From Spirometra erinaceieuropaei (Eukaryota; Platyhelminthes; Cestoda; Diphyllobothriidea; Diphyllobothriidae): DNA of 64,000 bases. Made by a program: the position numbers and the translations under genes. The stretch is from contig CACRXP010000405.1 in the NCBI GenBank assembly GCA_902702965.1, positions 391,652-455,651 of the forward strand, written 5' to 3'. The notes beneath the pieces are model-generated. The model made no database searches. It saw nothing but the letters and a program-made list of their open reading frames with translations, and had not been told where the DNA came from. This document shows, piece by piece, positions 1 to 10,464 of the stretch (its first letter is position 1; each line of letters opens with the position of its first letter).

Positions 1-320
1 CGAACAGGACTTATTAAGGGCTGAGTCTATAATCCCTACACTGCTAGTAGCCCTGCTTATATTTGGACACTTGGCATATTACCTAAAGTTCTTAGCTAGA
101 TCGTCTTCCAGGCCTTGCGTTCTCTAAATACGCAGACAAAGTCAATCATACGCACCGTCCCACTTATATTTGGTCCTAGGCAAAGTTTGTTTCTTCCATT
201 CCAGCGGCTTGCTCCTTTTCAGTAACATCACGGCATGGTCGAAGTGCGTACTGACGTCTAAAAGGGGAAGTCGGGTTGTGGGCTCGATCCAGCTTTGTAG
301 TCGCCTCTGTAGAAGGCAAA
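1..320. other. 5' flank / leader of LINE element A
   Basis: No gene is seen. The first in-frame ATG of the element A reading frame is at 321; the frame is open upstream to about 276 but has no ATG there. The stretch is probably the 5' untranslated leader of the element or host flank, and I could not place the element's 5' boundary. Confidence 0.4.
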
Positions 321-1676
321 ATGACTGCCATCCTTGACATAAACAGCACTTCTGAAAAAGTAATTGAACAAGCTTTTAAACTTATTGGGGTAATGAGTTC
401 GGAAACTGAGGAAAGAATTAAGCGCAAGCATAATTTCGTACTGCGAAACATTCCGAGCCGCTTATCTGCTATGGAGGAAGCGCATGTGTTCCTACAAATT
501 TGTGGCTTCAATTTCAGTGTCGCACAAGCTAAGCAACTTCGCTTGCTTAGCCGTAATGCGCCGATACTAGTTACCCTTTTCTCCATGATAGAAGTCGATT
601 TTATCTTGTCGAGTAGGGAGATAACTAGAGACTTCTGCCGTAAATGGCGCTGCTCCGTTTCGCCAGACCTCACACCCCTGCAGCGAAGACTGAATAAATT
701 AAAATCGACAAAAACCAGCACCAAGATAATGACACCTACTGTCAGTCTGAATATGTCCTCTACAACACCATTTGCGGCATCTGCACAACAAGGCATAGTC
801 AATTCAGTAGGGAATTCGACTTCATTTAATGCTGAGCTCTTTAAACACACCATCATGCCTGGTATAAACACGCCTCTATCGACCTTCCCAGCAACCCCTA
901 GTAAGCCTAAACATGTGTCTAAGTCAAAGGCAAATCCAATTGCTGTCTCAGCCACTCGGACACACAATAAATCCAGCAACATTGTAAAATCTTTTCCTCC
1001 ACAATCGGCTAGCAGGGCCTAAAATACCCCCACTCAAAACGTAGCGGGTTCGCAACTGCCCCTTAGCCCTCATATCGAGGCATTTAGGCCGAATATGCCG
1101 ATTTTTCCGCCGTTTAATAAAACTCTTGTTCCAATGGAAACAATGCGTCCCCCACCCCCTAACTTGTTTCCTCCACGGCCGTTTTACCAATTTATTCCTC
1201 ATGATAATGTCCATACTGAATCAGTTAATTCATCCGATCCTCAGTTTCGTTCCGGCGGGAATACGTTGCAGTATCTGCCCCGCGGATTTCCAGCTGAAAA
1301 TAAGTTAGCTAACAATGGTTACCAATTCACCTGCCCGTCATTCCCTCCTCCAAGTCCTACCCCTTTTTATCCACGTCAGAATTTTTCGATGCCACAAAAT
1401 TTTTCCAAAACCGGATGGTTGCATCCGGACCGTTTGCTCCGTGGCAGCCCAGAACTGGACGATGTAGCCCACCTCCCTCAGAAACTAACAGCCTTTTCCT
1501 TCAAAATTTTTGTTTTAAATGCCAGATCCTTGCTTAATAAGATGCCTTTGCTTCAGACTCTGGTGTTCGTCCATTGTCCAGATATTGTTTTAGTAACTGA
1601 GACGTGGGCATCAGCCACCGTAGCTGACTCCGAACTCTCGCTTCTAGGCTATAATTGCATCCAAAATGATCGCTAA
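321..1676 (+). pseudogene. LINE element A: ORF1-like domain, proline-rich linker and start of endonuclease
   Basis: The N-terminal part (321-1022) is clearly homologous to the ORF1-like domain of element C at 12700-13383: both have a 'LLKNV/LRNI' segment, an 'SPILVKLFS.IEVD' type segment and a 'DLTPMQRRI/DLTPLQRRL' end. A TAA at 1020-1022 interrupts the frame, but the same frame continues through a proline/phenylalanine-rich linker (about 1090-1400) into the start of an APE-type endonuclease (NARSLLNK ... VTETWAS, 1517-1610), stopping at 1674-1676. These are features of the CR1/Jockey group of non-LTR retrotransposons. The ORF1-like part probably binds RNA; I cannot assign its fold. Decayed copy. 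Confidence 0.75.
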
Positions 1677-1727
1677 GATAGCCGTGGTGGGGGCAGCTGC
1701 GTCTAAGTTAAGCAAACACTTACATTT

Positions 1728-3197
1728 TTGCCGTTGGGCCTCCCGCATTTTTCCGCAGTAGAAGGCAGCTGCTGGCTCCAGGTTGCACTAAAAAATAAGT
1801 TCTCCTTACTCGTTGGCGACGTCTATCGTCCTCCCAACGCCAATGACAATTTTGATCGTTTACTCTCACAGGCATTTCATGCTGCGGCCGACTCAAGCTT
1901 TAAGTATCAATTGGTTGAGGGTGACTTTAATCTTCCCGAAGTCCGCTGGTCTTCGCCTTCAGGCCCAAGAAGGTTCGAAGACCTTCTTGAGGCTGTGGAT
2001 GTTGGGATGTGGAATCAGGTTGTCGATTTTCCTACCCGAGGCTCAAGCATACTTGACCTAATTTTCTGTAGAGGCTGCATGCCATCGTCGGTGTCATCCC
2101 TAGGCCCACTCGGGGGCTCAGACAATGACATAGTTGTTTCAACGTTGGAATTCGAGGCTGACAAAATGTCGTCCCCAAAGTATAGCTTTTTCCGCAATTT
2201 CCGATCAACTCACTCAACCGAATTTTTAACATACCTTAATTCCTACGACTGGAATGATTTTTTCCTTAGTTCGGATGTACATGTTTGCACTGCAAATCTG
2301 TACGAAATTTTGTATGCGCTTATCTCTCGTTTTGTCCACCGAAAGAAAATTATTAATGTTCGGGATGAGGTTTTCCTACCCTTACCCTTTCGTCGCAGAT
2401 TGCGCAGACTTTATCGTCGTTTCCATTTTCAGAACGATGTTTCTGTCCTGCCCTTGATTCGTGATATTTTTGATCGAGATAAGAGATTGTCTGAAGAAAA
2501 ACAGCTAGCCGAAGAGGTCCAGTTTACCGAAAAACATTCGTTAAATGTCTCGAAACTTTTCTCTAGAAAAATACGAACTCACCGAAGGACGCAGCATCCC
2601 ATCCTCCGAGACGCTCTCGGAAAACCCCTAGTTGATGCCCAGTTAACCGCCGATAGCTTCAATGATTTCCTGTCCAAAACGTTTATTGAAGACTCGACCA
2701 CTCCGCTTCCGACCATCCAGTCATTGACCGGGGCAATTCTAGAAACTATAACTTTCACACTGTGGGATGGGACTGTTGCTATTCGGCGTTTTCGTCAGTC
2801 TCATAGTCCAGCACCTGATAGTGTCCCAGTAAGCATTTCAAAAGCCGATGCAAATACGATCTTCCCATCCCTCTTATGCAAGAAGTTTAATCTTGCTCTT
2901 GAAAGTGAAGCTTATCCTACCTTGTGGAAGGAATCACACATTTTGCCCATTCCTAAGCACGGCAAATCTACATCATTTGATGACTTTCGGCTAATAAACA
3001 CCCTCCCCGCAGTTTCGAATATCTTAGAGACATTGATCAAAGATAAGATGATGTGTCACTTAACAGCGAATAACCTACTGAGTGCTGCTCAGCATGGATT
3101 CCTCTCCAATCTAGGGATAACGGTTTTGCACTTTACACAGTATATTTCGATTTCACTAAGGCTTTTGATCGTGTTGACCATGCTCTTCTTCTCTTGA
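1728..3197 (+). pseudogene. LINE element A: endonuclease and N-terminal reverse transcriptase
   Basis: Continues in the same frame as 321-1676 after two stops (1674-1676 and near 1704-1706). Endonuclease motifs are visible: VGDVYRPPN, EGDFNLPEVRW, SILDLIF and GSDNDIV, which are the usual catalytic blocks of APE-type LINE endonucleases. The reverse transcriptase begins with LPIPKHGKS, FRLINTLPAVSNILE and AAQHGFL. At about 3107 the frame breaks: relative to copy B (minus strand, 14444-16254) about 49 nt are missing between HGFL and the region before FDFTKAFD, so the ORF ends out of frame at 3197. Non-functional as it stands. Confidence 0.85.
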
Positions 3198-4284
3198 AAT
3201 TGTCCTCTTTCGGAATAGGTGGCAAACTTTTGAATTTTATATCCTCTTATTTGGGCACTCGTACACAACGAGTTAAGATTTCCAATACTATCTCCAACCC
3301 CACACGTGTGAGGAGTGGAGTCATTCAGGGTATTGTACTCGGCCCGCTTTTATTTTGCCTTTTCGTTAATGATGTACCGATTTATTTCAGAATGGTAAGC
3401 CTTTCATGTATGCCGATGATCTTAAAGTTGCATATCGATATAAGCCGGCAGATCGTGACATCGTGCTTGAGCTCCTTAAGAGCGATCTACAGGCTTTCGC
3501 CCAGTGGTGCCGCACATGGCGCCTTTCTCTTTCTTGGCATAAATGCTCATACATGGTGGTTTGCGACGACCACCAACCTCAACTAAATATTGAAGGTCAC
3601 TCCATAAATGTGCCCAGGGTTACTAAGGATCTGGGCACATCATACTCCAAGAGTCTCAATCTCTCGGAGCACTGTGCCTTGATAGTCTCCAAAGCACGCA
3701 GAACGATCGGGTTTATCCTCCGAAACTTTAAAAGTAGGGACATTAGAATGCGCCTTTACAACATGTACGTTAGACCTGGTCTGGAATACTGTTCGTTTTT
3801 ATTTAGCCTCATGCGTGCTACTGAGCGGAAGAAAATAGAATCCGTTCAACACTTTTTTACCAAGACAATTTTAGCCGCGGAACACCGACATTTGTTTTAC
3901 CAAGAACGTTGCTGGCTTACAGGCCTTGATCCTTTATGGTTCCGTAGATTACAAAAGGGACTATTTTTGCTATTTAAACTCTTATATAATCACACATTTA
4001 ACCCACTCACCTCTTTAAGACATCATATCCAACCACGACGTAACAGTCACCGTGAGGTCTTCTTATTTCTGCCTCTGGCACGTGCTGTTAAATATCGTCG
4101 GTTCTTTTCTGTAAATGCAAATGCTATTTGGAATAAACTATCCATGAGTGTGAAAACTCTGCAAAATTATCCTTTATTTAAGAGGACTTTTGCTCGATTT
4201 TTGCATTCAGAAAAGCTCCGACACATTTTGGGTGCTGAATCTACTGATCGACTGTACGGTAACGACGGCGTTTGTGGTCTCTGA
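3194..4284 (+). pseudogene. LINE element A: reverse transcriptase core (YADD) and C-terminal region
   Basis: Two overlapping frames together give the second half of the RT. 3194-3370 holds SYLGTRTQRVKIS and SGVIQGIVLGPLLFCLFVND; 3406-4284 holds the YADD catalytic motif, WCRTWRLSLSWHKC and the C-terminal thumb/connection region to the stop at 4284. They are separated by a one-base deletion near 3377 (CCG where the related copy at 58.5-59.6 kb has CCCG). Copy B carries the same deletion. Family: CR1-like LINE. Confidence 0.85.
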
Positions 4285-4588
4285 ACACTATGGCCGGTCT
4301 CACCAGCTGTTCCTCAACGCCTCTACTTTGACTATCCCCAACTTCATGAAAGGAATTTGACGTCCGATAATCTTCGATACCGTGCAACCCCCCCCCCCTT
4401 CTTGACGGTCGATATTCTACCACCGCCGGCAGTTTTTTTTCTCCTGAACCCTCCAAACCATAAAACCAACATCAACTCTATTTTTATTTCTTTACCCTTG
4501 GACTTTTATCACTGCTGGTCGGATTTGTGTTTAATCGCTTCCTTTGACAATGCCTGTAAACTGGCATTTAATATTACATTAAATTAAA
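4285..4588 (+). mobile_element. 3' UTR and tail of LINE element A
   Basis: The same sequence occurs antisense at 14444-14750 (copy B) and 58165-58470 (copy D). It includes a C-run near 4388-4398 and ends with a short hairpin-like segment (tgcctgtaaactggca) followed by an ATTAAA-type repeat tail at about 4568-4588. The three copies fix the 3' end of this family well. Confidence 0.8.
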
Positions 4589-4689
4589 TTAAATAACTGA
4601 TTACATACGTCCATTGATCGAGTTCTTGGTGGTGGTTTAAAATTTGAAGATAATTGGAAATGTTATTTTAAGTTCTGCCAGTCTGTGCG

Positions 4690-5216
4690 TGGCCTATTCC
4701 CTCTCTCTTATAGACAAATAAACTGCAGTCTACTCTGGACGTTCCGGATTGTTCGCGGCCAGGGTTGCTCATTAAGAGCAGAGGATTTCTTTGAGTTCGC
4801 CCGTGCAAACCAACTACGCGGCCATGCATTCAAAGTCGGGAGTGAGCGCACACGTTTAGACCGACGAAAATTTTCATTCAGCCAGCGGGTTGTCAGGCCG
4901 TGGAACTCGCTTCCAAGCGAGATGGTGACGGCTGACACAGTTTGTGTGTTTAAAAGAAAACTTGCTCGCCTAGTTTTCGACAGAAATCGGCTTGTGCAGC
5001 ATGACTATGCACAGCCAGTTTTGTAAAATCTGTCATATACAATCTTCCGCACTAATTTACAGTGACCCCATGGACTACCTTATGATAACGATTGAACTGT
5101 GACCCAATGACATTTTAAATGCCTGCAAATTTTTTTTTATTTTTGGGTATGAATCTGCGAAAGCACTGTACATAAATAGGGTCATCAAGGGCTCTGCCTG
5201 TAACCCTTCAATATAC
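4690..5216 (+). mobile_element. 5'-truncated LINE copy (family F), C-terminus and 3' UTR
   Basis: This is a near-identical copy of 7757-8290. It encodes the C-terminal RT tail (GLFPLSYRQINCSLL ... WNSLPSEMVTADTV, stop at 5024-5026) and the 3' UTR ending in an ATACATAC-type tail. It begins abruptly, as expected of 5'-truncated LINE insertions. The next family-F copy starts immediately after its tail. The 100 bases before it (4589-4689) hold nothing recognisable. Confidence 0.8.
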
Positions 5217-7751
5217 ATACAGTCATTGAAGGTTATATCCGCAAATGTGCAAATCCTCTTCAACAAACTAGATGAACTAAGAGACTTAGCTGATGAAATT
5301 AAGCCAGACATTATGGCATTCACAGAAACATGGCTTACTGAAGATATCGCAGATTCAGAAATATCACTTTGAGGATATCAGCAATTCAGGAGAGATAGAC
5401 TAAGCCGAGGAGGAGGAGTCATAATTTATGTCACTTGCAAGCTAAGCGCTATGGCTGTTGTACACAGACCGGTACGGGATGTGGAACTGCTAAGCGTTAC
5501 CATATCTACTAAGAATGTCCGATCATTGACGCTTTCGGTAGTGTACCGTTCACCTAACCATACTTCTGACCAAGATCTCATGCTCATATCCGAGCTGTAC
5601 CAAGCTAGCGAGAAGAAAGACGTCCTTATCGTTGGGGATTTTAACGCTCCTGGCATTGATTGGCTAACGTGGACTGCACAAGGGCCGGAAGACAGCTTTA
5701 ATTACAAACTACTACAATGGGCAACGGACAAACTTCTCTGCCAGAATGTTACTTTTGGAACACGGGTCAGGGAAGGACAGCAGTCGAACTGCCTTGATCT
5801 TATTTTTACCCGAGAGGAGGAAAACGTATTAGACCTGCAGGACCGACAGCCATTAGGGTCAAGCGACCACATCACGCTCTACTTCGAGTACTCACTGTTT
5901 TACAAACCCGCCCAACCCGGGAGGTGGGAGAGGAACATTTGGAAAGGTGACTATTCTCTCATGAGGAGGGAAGCGGCAGCTATTTCATGGGAGACTGAAC
6001 TGCATGGTCGAGCAAACGATAACTGGAATACTTTCAGTTCCTTACTGAAAGAGATTGTTTATTCCAATTGTCCTCTTAGAAGGAAGACAATCACAAACCG
6101 CCCAAAATGGATAAACCCGGACTTGAAGGCCTCTTTCAGAAAAAGGAATCGTCTGTGGAGGCGTTACAGACAAACTGGCTCCGACGAACACTTACAGGAA
6201 TATAAGCGGCAACGAAACGTCTGTGAAAGTGAGGCCTCAAAGCTGCGAAAGAAGTTTGAACTGAACATACTCCGAAACTCGTTGGTGCATCCGAAAATTC
6301 TATATGGTTATATACGAAGTACTAAAAGGACTCAGGAGCTGATCCCTGCCCTTAGGTCTGCAGATGGAAAAGTGGAGATTGATGATCAGGTTGAAGCGTC
6401 CCTCCTTTCCGACTTCTTTCAGTCCGTCTTCACCCGAGAACCTAGTGCAATATTTGCCCATCCATCCATTCGCCAAACAACCTCTCCTCCCAGTACCCTT
6501 CCCCATCCTATCCCCTCCCTACCCTCCTTAACCGAGGAACCACTCTTTTCATCTACCATTGTTAGGGCCGAGCTACTCCGGCTGAAACCTGCCAAATCGC
6601 CTGGCCCAGATAGAATTCCCGCCCTAGCACTTCGTGAACTTGCTAATGAACTGTGCAAACCCTTATCCGCAATATTTCAAAAGTCAATTGAAGACGGCGA
6701 GCTACCGGAAGAATGGAAGTGCGCACTGATTACTCCGATCCATAAAGGAGGCTCAAGACTTGACTGCGGAAATTATCGTCCTGTCAGTCTTACTTGCATC
6801 GCGTGTAAAATAATGGAACGCATTATCAAAAGACACTTGATGAAATACCTGGAACAGAACAAAATATTGTGCGATGCCCAACACGGCTTTCGTCCAGGGC
6901 GCTCCTGCTTAACGAGTGTTCTTTACTCACACGAGAAATGGACACGAGCTACCGATAAGGGTTTTCCAGTAGATGTCATATTTTTTGACTTCAAGAAGGC
7001 CTTTGACAGTGTCCCACACAGGCTTCTTTTGCAAAAGATCTGGGATGTAGGGATTCAAGGGAGAATGTTTAAGTGGATCAGGAGTTTTCTGTCCTCCATA
7101 CTACAAAGAGTCGTCGTTGGTAATTCTACCTCGGAATGGGTAAAGGTGGAAAGTGGTGTCCCACAGGGTTCTGTCTTAGCCCCAGTACTCTTCCTGATTT
7201 ATGTTAATGTCTGCATCAGCGAAGTGAATTGCGAGGCTCTCATGTTCGCGGATGACATAAAAATATGGAGTGAAGTCAAGTGTGATGATGACGCAGAGAA
7301 GTTGCAGTCGAACATCAACAAACTGTGTGCTTGGTCGAACAGATGGCTTTTGAAGTTTAACGTGTCCAAATGCGTGGTTTTGCACCTGAACATCGGCCGC
7401 AATGCCTCTCCCAAACACCAGTACTATATTGACGGGACGAGGTTAGAAACTGTGGAAAGACACAGAGATCTGGGCGTATGGACGACCACAAATCTATCGC
7501 CATCAGAACACTGCAGAAAGATGGTCCAGAAGGCAACTAGTACTCTACACTGGATCAGACGTGCATTTAAAATATTTCCTCCTGAACTCTTCGAAAGACT
7601 CTTTGGTGTCTTTGTAAGACCTCATCTAGAGTATGGAATGCCAGCAGCTTCACCATGGATGAGGAAGGATATCAACTTACTCGAACAAGTGCAACGCAGA
7701 GCGACAAAGATGGTCGACGGTCTAAAGCATTTGTCTTATCAGAGAGGCTAA
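5217..7751 (+). pseudogene. LINE family F: endonuclease-reverse transcriptase, long copy
   Basis: The best-preserved ORF2-like frame of its family. Endonuclease: KLDEL ... AFTETWLTED (5255-5345), an in-frame TGA at 5370-5372, then RGGGVIIYV, VVYRSPN, VGDFNAPGIDW, CLDLIF and GSSDHITL. Reverse transcriptase: LKPAKSPGPDRIPA, ALITPIHKGGSR, NYRPVSLT, AQHGFRPGRSC, FFDFKKAFDSVPH, SGVPQGSVLAPVLFL, and FADD as the catalytic box (F in place of Y). The frame is lost by one missing base near 7740, after which the C-terminus continues in another frame. The very N-terminus of the endonuclease and any ORF1 are absent (5' truncation at about 5217). Jockey/CR1-type LINE. Confidence 0.9.
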
Positions 7752-8305
7752 ATTTGCTTGGCCTATTCCCTCTCTCTTATAGACAAATAAACTGCAGTCT
7801 ACTCAGGACGTTCCGGATTGTTCGCGGCCAGGGTTGCTCATTAAGGGCAGAGGACTTCTTTGAGTTCGCCCGTACAAACCAACTACGTGGCCATGCATTC
7901 AAAGTCGGGAATGAGCGCACACGTTTAGACCGACGAAAATTTTCTTTCAGCCAGCGGGTTGTCAGGCCGTGGAACTCGCTTCCAAGCGAGATGGTGACGG
8001 CTGACACAGTTTGTGTGTTTAAAAGAAAACTTGCTCGTCTAGTTTTCGACAGAAATAGGCTTGTGCAGCATGACTATGCACAGCCAGTTTTGTAAAATCT
8101 GTCATATACAATCTTCCGCACTAATTTACAGTGACCCCATGCACTACCTTATGATTACGATTGAACTGTGACCCAATCACATTTTAAATGCCTGCAAATT
8201 TTATTTTATTTTTGAGTATGAATCTGCGAAAGCACTGTACATAAATAGGGTCATCAAGGGCTCTGCCTGTAACCCTTCAATATACATACATACATACATA
8301 CATGC
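7740..8305 (+). pseudogene. LINE family F: C-terminal RT tail and 3' UTR
   Basis: Continues the preceding RT after a one-base frameshift: ERLNLLGLFPLSYRQ through the stop at 8093-8095, then a 3' UTR matching 5027-5216, ending in a (CATA)n repeat at 8281-8303 that is the family's tail. Confidence 0.85.
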
Positions 8306-8309
8306 TTCA

Positions 8310-8715
8310 CTTCGCCTTTTGTGCATTCGATTCCGAACTGTGTAATTTTTTTAAATCGTTAGCCTCTGGCTGAAATTCAGTCACCTGATTGGCCAGAAGT
8401 TTACATGATTGCAACTTGCCTCGAGACAAGATGACAGCACAAGTCACAGGTCAACGAAAGCCCTCGGCCTCTCTACCTAGGCATGGCTTAACTTAATTTA
8501 TGTCGGAGGACATTACTAGCAAGTCGTCGCCCGTTGTTACTGATAGGCAGATTAATCTCCCTGAAGTTTACGATTACAATGATTTTATGCTAAAGTTTGT
8601 CATTACGCTCTCCCTTCTGGGAAGATTTTTCGACAGGAACATGCTCCATGTTCCCTCTGAAGAATGCAAACATCTTGCATTGCTCGTTCATCTGATCGCC
8701 AGTGAGTCTGGGGAT
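8310..8715 (+). mobile_element. LINE element H (family C): 5' UTR and start of ORF1-like domain
   Basis: Matches the 5' region of element C (12320-12800): the same '...ttgtgcattcgattt...' leader, the conserved ATGGCTTAAC segment and the start of the ORF1-like domain (NDFMLKFV ... VHLIASES). The domain is cut at about 8715 by insertion of element G and resumes at about 10465. Confidence 0.75.
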
Positions 8716-10464
8716 ACTGAAGCAGCGGACATTAGTGGAACCCATCAAGTAACTGAAGAGCCCATAGAAAATGGCATCCAAAATTACACAGCAATGACCA
8801 AAACAGTGACAAATGCAGCCGGAAATTTGGCTGGTGCAAAATTAAGGTGCTTGTACACAAATGTCCAAAGCCTTGTATCGAAACTAGACGAGCTAAAACC
8901 TTGCCTTGCCGAACTGTCTCTGGATGTTTTACAAGTAATCGAGACCTGGCTGTCCGTAAATATTAACGATAGCGAAATAGCCGCCCCTGGATACCAAATT
9001 TGTCGGAGTGACCGGGAATATCGTCCTGGTGGTGGTGTAGTCGTGTATGTGGATGAAGGTCCGACAGTGTCAGAAAACACCACCAAGTTTGCGTGCTGCA
9101 CGGAAGCTATTTGGTTGACCATCAAGGCTGCTGATTCCATAGTCTCGATGTCCTCCCTGTCTACCGACCACCTAGGACAGACCAACTCGCCGACACTCAA
9201 CTATTGGAGCAGTTGGATAAATTTTCCAGTCGACCTAATGCCATGATCATAGGCGACTTCAACGCACCTGGAATTAATTGGAACACCCCCTCAGCGTTAG
9301 GTCCAAAATCGATATTCCATTGCCGTCTGCCGAACAAAACATCAAAGGCGCTCCTAACACAACATGTAATGTCCCCAACGGGAACACATGAAGGACAAAG
9401 GACAAACTGCCTGTATCTGGTTTTTACAAAAGCACCAGACAGCATATACGAGGTCATCTCCATGCCGCCCCTTGGCCGAAGTCACCATGCAGTGCTTATG
9501 TGGGATTATTCGTTATTCGCCGTTTTGCATACTCCAGAATAAAAAAGGTCTAATGTTTGGCGGGACGACTTAAATCAGATGAGCGCAGACATATCCGGCC
9601 TCGACTGGAGCTCATTGTTTACGCGTAATGCCAACGGTGACCGGGAGTTGTTCAAGAATTTTCTTCTGCAGCTCATCCACAACCACTGCCCACTGACAAG
9701 TGTAAGACTGGACAAACGCCCTGGGTGGCTAAATAGCAACCTTAAGAAAGAAATCAACATGAAGCACAGACGGTGGAGAAAATACTGCGTCACTAGACAA
9801 GTTGAATAGTTTAACACCTACAAGACACAGAAGATCAGACTGAGGAACCTGATCATGAAGACGCGGCGGGAATTCGAGAAGAACTTGCTACGAAAAGCAA
9901 CACAGAACACAAAATTACTCTACGAAGATGGTTAGGGGTCAAAGCTCCTTTCCTTATGCAACCCGCCTAGTAAATCTGAACCTCTTCCCTTTGAGTTACA
10001 GGCAACTTCGCGGGGATCTCTTGCAAACATTCCGCATTGTAAAGGGGCTGAATTGCAGTCTGGCCTTCGGAGACATTTTGAATTTGCTACCACGACCTAC
10101 CTCCGAGGTCACCCGATTAAATTGCGCACTCAGTAGGCAATGCTGGATGTGCTGAAGTTCTCCTTCTCTGTTCGATTGGAAAACCATGGAATGCCATTCC
10201 TGCAGACGTTGTGATGTCACCATATTAACAAAGCTTTAAAATAACCTCGACCTATTTATATCCTAAAATGACCAAGAGCGATGAGAGATCGAGCTCATCC
10301 CCTGTGACTCAGTCCCATTTTGTCCTACCATTATTGGCTCGTTTGAACTATTTCAGCTCAGAACCTTTTTCTGTATATCACATATTTTTACGTTGCAAAT
10401 ATGGTACTCAAAGGCTCTCGTCCATTTCCCTCAATAACCTGAACTGAACTGGATTGAAATACAC
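8716..10464 (+). mobile_element. LINE element G (relative of family F), nested in element H, internally deleted
   Basis: Endonuclease domain: CLYTNVQSLVSKLDEL, VIETWLSV and PGGGVVVYV in one frame (to 9246), then after a frameshift IGDFNAPGINW and a YLVF block (9204-9540). The pre-RT linker (KKFELN-like) runs to about 9930. The entire RT core is missing: the sequence jumps to the C-terminal region (NLNLFPLSYRQLRGDLL, 9975-10020). The 3' UTR runs to about 10464. The ORF 8500-9246 is therefore a chance fusion of the host element's ORF1 start with this element's endonuclease. Confidence 0.75.

Noticed and set aside
8500..9246. A 248-codon ORF that could be read as a new gene joining an ORF1-like domain to an endonuclease
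   Set aside because: The two halves match different LINE families; the join is the insertion point of element G in element H, so the fusion is accidental.
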